From positions 1 to 44,807 of the IMG/VR virus record IMGVR_UViG_3300032893_000100: 44,807 bases of DNA, one strand, 5' to 3'. How positions within the stretch are numbered: the first letter of the stretch is position 1; each line of letters starts with the position of its first letter. A program made the translations under genes and the position numbers. This document shows positions 28,018-34,096 of this stretch, one piece after another. The notes beneath the pieces were generated by a model that had not been told where the DNA came from, did not search any database, and worked only from the letters and a program-made list of their open reading frames with translations. The stretch comes from a virus.

Positions 28018-28118
28018 AAAAAAGCCCTCTTAGGCGCTGTACCCATCCCTCGTGGCGGAGATGGCATCCGAAGATGCTGGATAGATACAGCCCTAAAAGG
28101 GCTTATCCCCGCCACGAG
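28018..28118 (-). promoter_or_regulatory. Pseudoknot-like leader of the DUF5710 gene
   Basis: On the minus strand four blocks follow each other: B1 CTCGTGGCGG, A1 AAGCCCTTTTAGG, a hairpin GCATC-TTCG-GATGC, B2 CCGCCACGAG, then A2 CCTAAGAGGGCTT. B1/B2 pair perfectly (10 bp). A1/A2 pair at 12 of 13, and the stem extends by GCTGTA/TACAGC. Because A1 lies between B1 and B2 and A2 lies outside, the two stems cross, giving a pseudoknot or two alternative folds. A2 contains the GAGGG of the DUF5710 start and is followed by six T, so it could act as a terminator or hide the ribosome site. Confidence 0.65.
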
Positions 28119-28145
28119 ATGGCAGAGACTGTAACACAAACTTGG

Positions 28146-28346
28146 ACAAAAAACGGCCCTCAGCAAAGAGGGCCGGAATAGTCGCAAAGGGTAGGGGCGA
28201 CTGAGAGTGCTAAGGGGGGACACTCAGGGCGTCTGCGTGGACACCTTGGGGAAGGTAGAGCATCCCCTCTTAGCACCCCTCACGGGAACCGAGCGAGGGA
28301 CCGTGAGGGGTATCGGATACCGCTACTGACGGAGCGAAGCGCCGAT
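28146..28346 (-). ncRNA. Candidate structured small RNA, about 200 nt
   Basis: It lies between an extended -10 (28353-28361) and a good terminator (28148-28175) on the minus strand, with no reading frame. Stems visible in DNA include CCCCTCACGG/CCGTGAGGGG (10 bp), a closing stem pairing 28264-28275 with 28208-28219 (about 11 bp), ACCTT-GGGG-AAGGT, GTCGC/GCGAC and GTATC-G-GATAC. Such density of perfect stems implies a folded RNA. It resembles no RNA family I can name. Transcription is inferred. Confidence 0.55.
28148..28175 (-). terminator. Rho-independent terminator of the candidate RNA
   Basis: On the minus strand CGGCCCTC and GAGGGCCG form an eight-base-pair stem with loop TTTGCT, followed by six T. 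There is no minus-strand gene upstream, so its substrate should be a non-coding transcript. Confidence 0.8.
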
Positions 28347-28352
28347 GACTAA

Positions 28353-28361
28353 ATTCTACCA
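28353..28361 (-). promoter_or_regulatory. Extended -10 promoter for the candidate RNA
   Basis: On the minus strand the bases read TGGTAGAAT: TGn plus TAGAAT (five of six). Operator site 4 lies immediately upstream, in the spacer and -35 region. No good -35 is seen, which is common with extended -10 promoters. Confidence 0.5.
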
Positions 28362-28380
28362 CATGCAGAATTTGCAGGTG
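28361..28380 (+). promoter_or_regulatory. Operator-like site 4, before the replication genes
   Basis: ACATGCAGAATTTGCAGGTG contains the full motif, core TGCAGAATTTGCA at 28364-28376. It lies between the minus-strand promoter of the candidate RNA and the helicase gene (38 bases to its ATG), so it could control both directions. Confidence 0.6.
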
Positions 28381-28414
28381 TACACTTGGTTGCTCGTTAC
28401 AAAGGGGAAGAACG

Positions 28415-29311
28415 ATGATTGAAGTCACTACGCCTACACAATATGCAGAGGAAATAGGAAAGCTCTACAACGAAGGGCTACCAAGCGGGGACGGAACAGG
28501 ATGGGCAAGCTTGGACGAACTGTACACCGTCGCGGTCCACTACTGGACCATCATCACTGGCATTCCGTCTCACGGTAAGTCAACGTGGATGGATAACCTG
28601 ATGCTGAATTTGATCCGCCAAGGCTGGAAATTCGTCGTCTACAGTCCTGAGAACCAGCCCCCGGCCTTGCATATGGCAGGGCTTGTAGAAAAGGCGCTAC
28701 GCCGCCCGTTTCGCGACGGCTACCACAACCGGCTGACACCGCCTGATCTGGCCCGCGTACTCTCCCATCTCGAAAACTCCATACGAATCCTCGCGCTGGA
28801 TGCCGACTCCCATGTCTTCCCGGCGCTCGGCGACATCATGGACGTAGCCCATGAAATTATCAATGAGATATGGCCTATCAATAAAGTAGGCCTATTAATC
28901 GACCCGTGGAACGAACTGGATCATTCCCCCATCGCGGGAATGAACGAAACCCAAATGACCAACTACGAACTGATGCACTTTCGCCATTGGGTGAGGCGTC
29001 ACAACGTACACGGCTTCGTCGTCGCGCATCCGCAGAAGCCGCAGCGTGGCAGGGATGGCGACTTGCGCCCGGTCGGGCTCTACGATATCAACGGCTCGGC
29101 CGCGTACTTCAATAAGTGCGACCACGGCATCATTGTGCGACGCAGAGAAGACAATGTGACTGAGATTGACGTAGAGAAGTGTAGATTCAAACATTTGGGT
29201 AAGAAAGGCAACACATTCTTACATTTCAATTTCGGTACTGGTACGTATGAATACAACATTGACCGAGAACAACGTTACAGACGAAACGATCAAGATGGTG
29301 ATCCGTTCTGA
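28415..29311 (+). CDS. DnaB-like replicative helicase
   Basis: A 298-residue protein with GGGGAAG before the ATG. It is a RecA-fold, DnaB/Twinkle-type core: a lead segment GTGWASLDELYTVAVHYWTI, Walker A GIPSHGKST (residues 49-57), VGLLIDPWNELDH as Walker B, and FVVAHPQKPQR as the sensor region. GSAAYFNKCDHGIIVRRRED and the CRFKHLGKKG end are also typical. There is no primase domain, so it is shorter than T7 gp4. It should unwind phage DNA and recruit the host replisome. Confidence 0.88.
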   Translation: MIEVTTPTQYAEEIGKLYNEGLPSGDGTGWASLDELYTVAVHYWTIITGIPSHGKSTWMDNLMLNLIRQGWKFVVYSPENQPPALHMAGLVEKALRRPFRDGYHNRLTPPDLARVLSHLENSIRILALDADSHVFPALGDIMDVAHEIINEIWPINKVGLLIDPWNELDHSPIAGMNETQMTNYELMHFRHWVRRHNVHGFVVAHPQKPQRGRDGDLRPVGLYDINGSAAYFNKCDHGIIVRRREDNVTEIDVEKCRFKHLGKKGNTFLHFNFGTGTYEYNIDREQRYRRNDQDGDPF

Positions 29312-29666
29312 TGCAACAAGAAAAAAACTTCACGAACTACTTGACTCAATTTGTGAAGGGTCTATAGTAACCATCACTGGCCCGCGCGCTTCCGACGAAC
29401 TGACGGCAAGGCTACATTGTGCGATCCGCGCCGTCTCGAAACAGGTCGTCTGGGCGGGCCAATACTTAGGGGAAGACGACTGGAAACGGCTTCTCACTGC
29501 TGCGCTCTACGGCCAACGGGTACTCCCATCTCCGGATGGCAAAGGCTTCGTTGTCCTAGACAAACGCACGTCAACGATGAGCGGCGCGCAGAAATGGAAT
29601 CTGTTGGAGTACATCTATTCATGGGGCGCTGAAAGAGGCGTGAATTTTGAGGAGGAAGCTATGTGA
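29247..29666 (+). CDS. ninB: NinB-like recombination protein
   Basis: A 139-residue protein overlapping the helicase end by 65 bases. The region RASDELTARLHCAIRAVSKQ, VVWAGQYLGEDDWKRLLTAA, GFVVLDKRTSTMSGAQKWNL and GAERGVNFEEEAM matches lambda NinB (Orf) closely in order and key residues (VxWxGxxLxxxxWKxxxTAA; GFVVLxxxTSxM; GxERGVxxxxE). NinB binds single-stranded DNA and SSB and replaces RecFOR in phage recombination. The exact start is uncertain. Confidence 0.85.
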   Translation: MNTTLTENNVTDETIKMVIRSDATRKKLHELLDSICEGSIVTITGPRASDELTARLHCAIRAVSKQVVWAGQYLGEDDWKRLLTAALYGQRVLPSPDGKGFVVLDKRTSTMSGAQKWNLLEYIYSWGAERGVNFEEEAM

Positions 29667-31417
29667 CCAATCAAGAACTTATTGAGTTCTACAAGAAATA
29701 CATGCTGGATATGGGATACGACAAAAATCCCGAATATCTCATGTATCTTGATAAGAATGGCGCGACTCTCGAATTTCGGAAAGCCGCGCGAAAACTGCAA
29801 AGGGAAATCTATGTGACTACTGATAACGACGACGTACAAAACTTAAAGGACAGAATCTGGGAGCTTGGGTATGACAAAGAGCCTGAGAAGATGAAGAATC
29901 TGTTGAATAGCAAAAACAGCGATTTGCGGGAAACCGCGAAACAAGTGCAAAGGGAAATAGACGAAATGGAAAAGCAAAAGGGTAAGACGCTGGATGAAGC
30001 GGCAGAGCCGATCATCAACGCGGAAATCGTGAAGACCGGCGACAAGCTGATTGTCCCGGAAGGTGTGTCGCTGCGCCAAGCGCGCGACCTGATCGAACGG
30101 CGCATGTCCTACGAAGAAGAAGAGGTCAGCCTCTCCGAATCGTTCGACGTGTTCCCGTGGGACGGCGCGCATGCCTTCGACAAGGTGCTGACGGCGGTCT
30201 ACGGCTGGACTCCCGCAGAAGCGCAAAAATCGTTCTGGGGCGATATTCCGCCCAAGATGATCGCAATCGACACCGGCCCACACACCAAGGCAATGGTCCC
30301 GTGGGGCAATTTCTCGTTGCCGAACGTGGAAGGCACCCTACATACGGGCGTGGCCGGGAAAGAAGGGCGACTCGCCTTCCAGCTTTCGGCAAAAGTGAAG
30401 CGCGTTTCGCAGCATGTAGTCGAAAAACTCTTCGCCCAAGTGCGCACGTATCTCAAGACCGGCAGCATCTACCGTGGCAAGGCAATCCGGATGCGTTTCC
30501 TCGATGACGATGGCGACGTGCTGCAAATGCCGGAACCGAAGTTCATGGTTACCGACGATATCGACCCGTCGCAACTGGTGTACTCGCGTGTCGTGCAGGC
30601 TTCTATCGACACGAACCTGTTCACGCCGATCCAACGCGTTCGCGAACTGAAAGCGAACGGCATTCCGATCAAGCGTGGCGTCCTTCTCGGCGGCGCGTAT
30701 GGTTGCGGCAAGACGCTTGCGGCCCGCGCGGCGAGCAAGTACGCGGTGGACAACGGCGTGACATTCCTGTACGTCACCCGCGCCGACGAACTTTCTCACG
30801 CCATCGCGTTCGCCCGGCAGTATCAAGACCCGGCCTGCGTGATCTTCTGCGAAGACATCGACCGGGTAATGGACGGCGATCGTTCCGTGGCAATGGACGA
30901 CATCCTGAACATCATCGACGGCATCGACAGCAAGAACAGTGCGCTTATCGTCGTCCTGACGACGAACAATCTGGAAGGCATCCACCCGGCCATGCTGCGC
31001 CCCGGTCGTCTGGATTCCGTGATCGAAGTGAAAGCACCGGACGCGGAAGCGGTGGAAAAGCTGCTGCGCTACTACGGTGGCTCGGCCATCGCCGAAACGG
31101 AAGACCTGAGCGGCGTTGCCGCGCTTCTGGATGGGGAAATCCCGGCAGTCGTCGCCGAAGTCGTGCAACGCGCGAAATTGTCGCAACTGCGGCTGAACCC
31201 GCCCGGCGTGGCGGTCACGCGTCTGACGGCGGAAGCGCTCAAAGTCGCGGCGCAGACCATGACGGCGCAACTGGAATTGCTGGCTATCAACCAGCTTGGC
31301 AAGCCGGAACCGCCCGCTCTCACGGTCGCACTGCAAGAAGCCGTCCGGGCAGCAATCGAACCCGAACTGGCCGACCTGAAAGACCAACTGGCCGACCTGA
31401 AGGAATACGTCTCCTAA
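29663..31417 (+). CDS. AAA+ ATPase, FtsH/Cdc48-like
   Basis: It starts at GTG with GGAGG eight bases upstream, giving 584 residues. Two related ~45-residue helical repeats open the protein (FYKKYMLDMGYDKNPEYLMY; LKDRIWELGYDKEPEKMKNL). A middle domain of unknown type follows (about 110-320). The AAA+ module has Walker A LGGAYGCGKTLAA (about 342-354), Walker B VIFCEDIDRVM, a sensor-1 LTTNNLEGI and the RPGRLD box with arginines. A C-terminal coiled coil ends the protein (ADLKDQLADLKEYVS). No HExxH protease is attached. It probably remodels a protein or complex using ATP. Its partner is unknown. Confidence 0.85.
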   Translation: MTNQELIEFYKKYMLDMGYDKNPEYLMYLDKNGATLEFRKAARKLQREIYVTTDNDDVQNLKDRIWELGYDKEPEKMKNLLNSKNSDLRETAKQVQREIDEMEKQKGKTLDEAAEPIINAEIVKTGDKLIVPEGVSLRQARDLIERRMSYEEEEVSLSESFDVFPWDGAHAFDKVLTAVYGWTPAEAQKSFWGDIPPKMIAIDTGPHTKAMVPWGNFSLPNVEGTLHTGVAGKEGRLAFQLSAKVKRVSQHVVEKLFAQVRTYLKTGSIYRGKAIRMRFLDDDGDVLQMPEPKFMVTDDIDPSQLVYSRVVQASIDTNLFTPIQRVRELKANGIPIKRGVLLGGAYGCGKTLAARAASKYAVDNGVTFLYVTRADELSHAIAFARQYQDPACVIFCEDIDRVMDGDRSVAMDDILNIIDGIDSKNSALIVVLTTNNLEGIHPAMLRPGRLDSVIEVKAPDAEAVEKLLRYYGGSAIAETEDLSGVAALLDGEIPAVVAEVVQRAKLSQLRLNPPGVAVTRLTAEALKVAAQTMTAQLELLAINQLGKPEPPALTVALQEAVRAAIEPELADLKDQLADLKEYVS

Positions 31418-31444
31418 CAAGTTGCATGGCACGGCGGGCAAGGT

Positions 31445-31501
31445 GTCATACGTTCCCGCCCTAGTTTCGGCGTATGACCGGTTAGCCCACGAAACGGGCT
31501 A
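31445..31501. repeat. Two hairpins after the AAA+ gene
   Basis: GTCATACG/CGTATGAC (perfect, 31445-31452 and 31471-31478) and TAGCCC/GGGCTA (31483-31488 and 31496-31501) lie in the 104-base gap before the next gene. Neither has a U-tract, so they are more likely processing or regulatory elements than terminators. Confidence 0.5.
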
Positions 31502-31521
31502 CTTACCTATGGAGATAAGAG

Positions 31522-31716
31522 ATGAGCGAACCACTGAAAGAACTGGAACAGGACGCGGCGGCGGTCCACGGTAAAGTTGGCTCGGCGATCAAGGAAGCCT
31601 TCTACGGCTGGCTGAGTGCGCTGCACTATGTGCGCGCGCATGCGTCGGTCGTAAAGGAAGTCGGCGCGGCACTCTGTTTCATGCTGCTGGCCGTGTTGCT
31701 TTGGCGCGCACTGTAA
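31522..31716 (+). CDS. Small membrane-anchored protein, DUF883-like
   Basis: A 64-residue protein with GGAGATAAG before the ATG. A charged amphipathic lead (MSEPLKELEQDAAAVHGKVG) is followed by a helix and one C-terminal membrane segment (EVGAALCFMLLAVLLWRAL). This is the plan of ElaB/YqjD-type inner-membrane proteins, though it is shorter. It directly follows the AAA+ gene and could tether it to the membrane, an inference from position only. Confidence 0.55.
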   Translation: MSEPLKELEQDAAAVHGKVGSAIKEAFYGWLSALHYVRAHASVVKEVGAALCFMLLAVLLWRAL

Positions 31717-32012
31717 TGACGGAAGGCGAGTATCTAGGTCGGCTGGCATCCCTTGGATGCATCGCGTGCAGGTTGCTTTATGACGACTATGAGCCACCTG
31801 ATCCGTCTCTGCAAATGACAGTGATCCACCATCCGCGCACCGGGCAAGGAAAGGCGCAAAGGGCTTCAAACTGGATAGCGATTCCGCTGTGTGTCCCGCA
31901 CCATGTAGGAAAGTACGGAACTCACAATAACGGGAATAGCTTTCCTGAGTTGAATATGAGTGAAATGGATGTATTGGCGCACACAATCAGGATATACCAT
32001 GAGCGATACTGA
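31716..32012 (+). CDS. Ref-like RecA-dependent nuclease / HNH protein
   Basis: The ATG at 31716 overlaps the upstream stop (TAATG), giving 98 residues. RLASLGCIACRLLYDDY, the HHPRTGQGKAQRASNWIAIP segment and LCVPHHVGKYGTHNNGNSF follow the plan of P1 Ref and related small HNH proteins (LGCxxC...HH...QRAS...PLCxxHH...GxH). P1 Ref cuts DNA at RecA-bound D-loops. It fits a block with NinB, YqaJ and an ERF-like protein. Confidence 0.75.
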   Translation: MTEGEYLGRLASLGCIACRLLYDDYEPPDPSLQMTVIHHPRTGQGKAQRASNWIAIPLCVPHHVGKYGTHNNGNSFPELNMSEMDVLAHTIRIYHERY

Positions 32013-32268
32013 AGATCGTGATGAAGCATTTCAATTGATTTGCTCCATCACCAATTTCATCAAAGACGCACTTCCGGAAGAGTACGCCGTGATGATCGCA
32101 ATTTCGAAAGGCGGTCCAGTCGGGTCAATTATCGGCGGGGCCGATACCGATCTACGGTCTTACGACGACATGCTTCTCTCTCTTGCCGGGAAGCTGTACG
32201 AAGCGCGGTTACGCACTCACCACACCACGTGTTTTTACCGCGAAGAACCACCGGAGATGAAGCAATGA
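31999..32268 (+). CDS. Small protein, paralogue of the next gene (89 residues)
   Basis: ATG at 31999 with AGGAT upstream, overlapping the Ref-like gene end. AFQLICSITNFIKDALPEEY, VMIAISKGGPVGSIIGGADT and MLLSLAGKLYEARL line up with the following protein (FI..xCPEG, GG....IGG, LL...IAKL). The two are probably a tandem duplication. Function is unknown. Confidence 0.55.
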   Translation: MSDTEDRDEAFQLICSITNFIKDALPEEYAVMIAISKGGPVGSIIGGADTDLRSYDDMLLSLAGKLYEARLRTHHTTCFYREEPPEMKQ

Positions 32269-32507
32269 ATGCCGAAGAATTCCACGACGCCGTGTCGGAT
32301 TTCATCAAGGAAAACTGCCCGGAAGGTGTGATTTGTATGTTCGGGATGGAATACGATGGGGGCCATTATCAATGCTTTATCGGCGGTCCCAATATCCCGA
32401 CGACGGACAAACGCTATTACGGGCTCGCTCTTCTTCTGAGCCACCATATTGCCAAGCTGCATTTCAGCATCGATGGCGAAAAAGAAACCGGCCGGTGCGG
32501 CGTGTAG
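32265..32507 (+). CDS. Small protein, paralogue of the previous gene (80 residues)
   Basis: The ATG at 32265 overlaps the upstream stop. MNAEEFHDAVSDFIKENCPE, GMEYDGGHYQCFIGGPNIPT and YYGLALLLSHHIAKLHFSID share the plan of the preceding gene. The fold is probably alpha/beta. Function is unknown. Confidence 0.55.
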   Translation: MNAEEFHDAVSDFIKENCPEGVICMFGMEYDGGHYQCFIGGPNIPTTDKRYYGLALLLSHHIAKLHFSIDGEKETGRCGV

Positions 32508-32514
32508 CACTGAC

Positions 32515-32709
32515 ATGACCGATAAGACGAAGACCGCGCCGCCGGGTTCGGTGCGGCGCGTCAAAACCGGAACCTACCGTGGGCGACTCGTAAGGGCAAT
32601 TGCGACCGTCCACGGTCACCGACAAATCTTCATCAAGGTCGTGTTTCTGGACGGATGGGGGCAGGAAACGGATAAGCAAGAACTATTGCTTCTCGACCAT
32701 TTGGAGTAG
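32515..32709 (+). CDS. Small basic protein, unknown (64 residues)
   Basis: The product is MTDKTKTAPPGSVRRVKTGT followed by RLVRAIATVHGHRQIFIKVV and an acidic end (TDKQELLLLDHLE). It could be a small OB- or SH3-like strand-rich protein. No family is recognised. It is packed between neighbours of the replication block. Confidence 0.5.
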   Translation: MTDKTKTAPPGSVRRVKTGTYRGRLVRAIATVHGHRQIFIKVVFLDGWGQETDKQELLLLDHLE

Positions 32710-32712
32710 GGT

Positions 32713-32913
32713 ATGGGTTCCAATACAACGTATTTCTGCGACCGCTGCAAAGAGGAAATGCCTATAACTTCGACATAGGATTATCTGTGTTTCAGGAAGG
32801 AACGGTACTTATTCGGCAGACTGTTTTTCAGGAACATCGAGATGATGCTTTGTCCGGATTGCAGAAATTCCCTAGAGGAATGGATGGCTAACCATGATGG
32901 ACCACAAGGATGA
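32713..32913 (+). pseudogene. Zinc-ribbon gene interrupted by an in-frame amber codon
   Basis: One frame runs from ATG 32713 to TGA 32911-32913 but carries TAG at codon 22 (32776-32778). Before it lies YFCDRCKEEMPITST. After it lies DYLCFRKERYLFGRLFFRNI and MMLCPDCRNSLEEWM. The two CxxC pairs, one on each side of the stop, would form one zinc ribbon in a 66-residue protein. The coding look continues on both sides. It may be a nonsense mutation, an error, or a read-through gene. TAG ends other genes in the window normally. Confidence 0.6.
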
Positions 32914-33457
32914 GATGCCCCCTTGTTTCGACAGTCAGGAGCAATGGGAAGCATGGCAGGAGATGGAAACCGTTACACGTAGCATCGGATACAACCGCCG
33001 CAGTGCGCGGCGTGGGGTGAGTTTTTGTGCGGACTGTACGGTTGAATATCAGGATCGGATGCGCCATGAGGGACGATGCACGAATCCTGATTTCAAGCCC
33101 GAAGAGAAGCCGCTCACCCGGATTAGCAAGTCAGGTGTTAAGGGCGTCTACTACAAGCCCGACTCTAACCGCTGGTGCGCCTCTAAATGGCATAATGGCC
33201 AGAATATCTGGCTAGGTAGCTTTGCCACTAAAGAGGAGGCCGCTGCGGCGGTAGATGCGTATGAGTCCAATGGAACTGAGTTTGAAGGAGATGAGAGCGA
33301 GGGGCTACTACTGCGAAATCACGGAACATTACATGAAGCTGGGGAAGGGAGGATTCCGGAAAGACCTATTCGGATTCGCCGACATTTTGTGTTTGGGGAA
33401 TGGCGAGATAGTAGTAGTGCAGACGACGAGCCGGTCGAACATGAGCGCCAGAATTAA
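32894..33457 (+). CDS. AP2-domain DNA-binding protein
   Basis: A 187-residue protein. An N-terminal region contains CADCTVEYQ...CTNPDF. The AP2 domain is at about residues 79-120: SGVKGVYYKPDSNRWCASKW, then IWLGSFATKEEAAAAVDAYE, the standard three strands plus helix. AP2 domains in phages usually belong to mobile HNH genes, but no HNH part is seen here. The last ~65 residues overlap the next gene in another frame and are probably not conserved. It should bind DNA. Confidence 0.8.
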   Translation: MMDHKDEMPPCFDSQEQWEAWQEMETVTRSIGYNRRSARRGVSFCADCTVEYQDRMRHEGRCTNPDFKPEEKPLTRISKSGVKGVYYKPDSNRWCASKWHNGQNIWLGSFATKEEAAAAVDAYESNGTEFEGDESEGLLLRNHGTLHEAGEGRIPERPIRIRRHFVFGEWRDSSSADDEPVEHERQN

Positions 33458-33566
33458 AAAGATTACGGATTCCGAAACAGTCGCTTTTGTCAGAAAAGCG
33501 GGAATCCGGATCGTGGTCCACGGCTGGGATGCCAAGGGCTTACTAAAGGAAACGGACCTGTCATGA
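33255..33566 (+). CDS. VRR/PD-(D/E)XK-like phage nuclease candidate
   Basis: A 103-residue protein. MELSLKEMRARGYYCEITEH, RKDLFGFADILCLGNGEIVV and VQTTSRSNMSARIKKI follow the plan of a widespread small phage protein (Glu...DLFGF-D...xVQTTS), whose acidic residues and Gln resemble the PD-(D/E)XK nuclease core. It may resolve or nick recombination intermediates. Three ATGs (33255, 33261, 33270) are possible, and none has a strong ribosome site. It overlaps the AP2 gene by about 200 bases. Confidence 0.65.
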   Translation: MRMSPMELSLKEMRARGYYCEITEHYMKLGKGGFRKDLFGFADILCLGNGEIVVVQTTSRSNMSARIKKITDSETVAFVRKAGIRIVVHGWDAKGLLKETDLS

Positions 33567-33769
33567 GTAATTACGAATGGATTCTGGTGCGGCTGATGTT
33601 CTCGATTCTCGCCGTAGGCGGAATCGTAGTTTATGGGATTACCGAAAGCGGCGACTTTGGTAACGCACCTCTCATCGCATTGTGTGTCGCGTCGTTTTTT
33701 GCTGGCAAATGTCTAGGGATTTCTTTGCGCGAATGGGTTAACCACCATGACGGAAACAATGCCGACTGA
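33563..33769 (+). CDS. Small membrane protein (68 residues)
   Basis: The ATG overlaps the upstream stop (ATGA). Two membrane helices are evident: WILVRLMFSILAVGGIVVYG and APLIALCVASFFAGKCLGIS, followed by a short polar tail. Function is unknown. Confidence 0.55.
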   Translation: MSNYEWILVRLMFSILAVGGIVVYGITESGDFGNAPLIALCVASFFAGKCLGISLREWVNHHDGNNAD

Positions 33770-33911
33770 TCCGGGTTACTACTGTCTTGACAAAGAGATA
33801 GGATGGGTTAAGGTTGATTCATTAGCAGATATGTTGTTGTTTCGGACGAATTCCTATCCGCCGTGCGAGTGCAGAATAGTGGTCGATCCGATATCGGATG
33901 GAATCATATGA
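33747..33911 (+). CDS. Small protein, unknown (54 residues)
   Basis: ATG at 33747 lies inside the end of the membrane-protein gene, and the stop overlaps the next start (ATGA). MTETMPTDPGYYCLDKEIGW continues VKVDSLADMLLFRTNSYPPC. It has two Cys near the end (CEC). Packing supports it. Function is unknown. Confidence 0.45.
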   Translation: MTETMPTDPGYYCLDKEIGWVKVDSLADMLLFRTNSYPPCECRIVVDPISDGII

Positions 33912-34096
33912 GCAAGATCGTTCAATTCCAAGTCATCAAGGACCGGGATGGTAGCCCGTACTATGTTGGCTTGGACAATGACGGCATCCTCTGGGTAGGG
34001 AAATGGGAATTGCAACGCGAACCCTTGCGGGCCGAATTCGTTTGGAACCGCATTCCTAATCCCGGAGATGACGATGGAAACAGTCAGTCTGACTAA
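33908..34096 (+). CDS. Small protein, unknown (62 residues)
   Basis: ATG at 33908 overlaps the previous stop. MSKIVQFQVIKDRDGSPYYV, then GLDNDGILWVGKWELQREPL, a short beta-type sequence like small phage proteins that repeat the phrase 'DNDGILWxG'. The C-terminus is acidic. Function is unknown. Confidence 0.5.
   Translation: MSKIVQFQVIKDRDGSPYYVGLDNDGILWVGKWELQREPLRAEFVWNRIPNPGDDDGNSQSD

Noticed and set aside
28014-28223. 69-residue minus-strand frame over the structured region
   Set aside because: Its translation is Pro/Leu/Cys-rich with no ribosome site; the stretch is explained by paired stems and a terminator.
30338-31441. 367-codon minus-strand open frame
   Set aside because: It is antisense to the AAA+ ATPase, which has clear motifs; the minus frame has a shadow composition (His, Arg, Asp) and no motif.
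32776-32778. Genome-wide amber recoding
   Set aside because: TAG ends several clear genes (for example at 574, 9977, 10465 and 35960), so amber is an ordinary stop in this genome.
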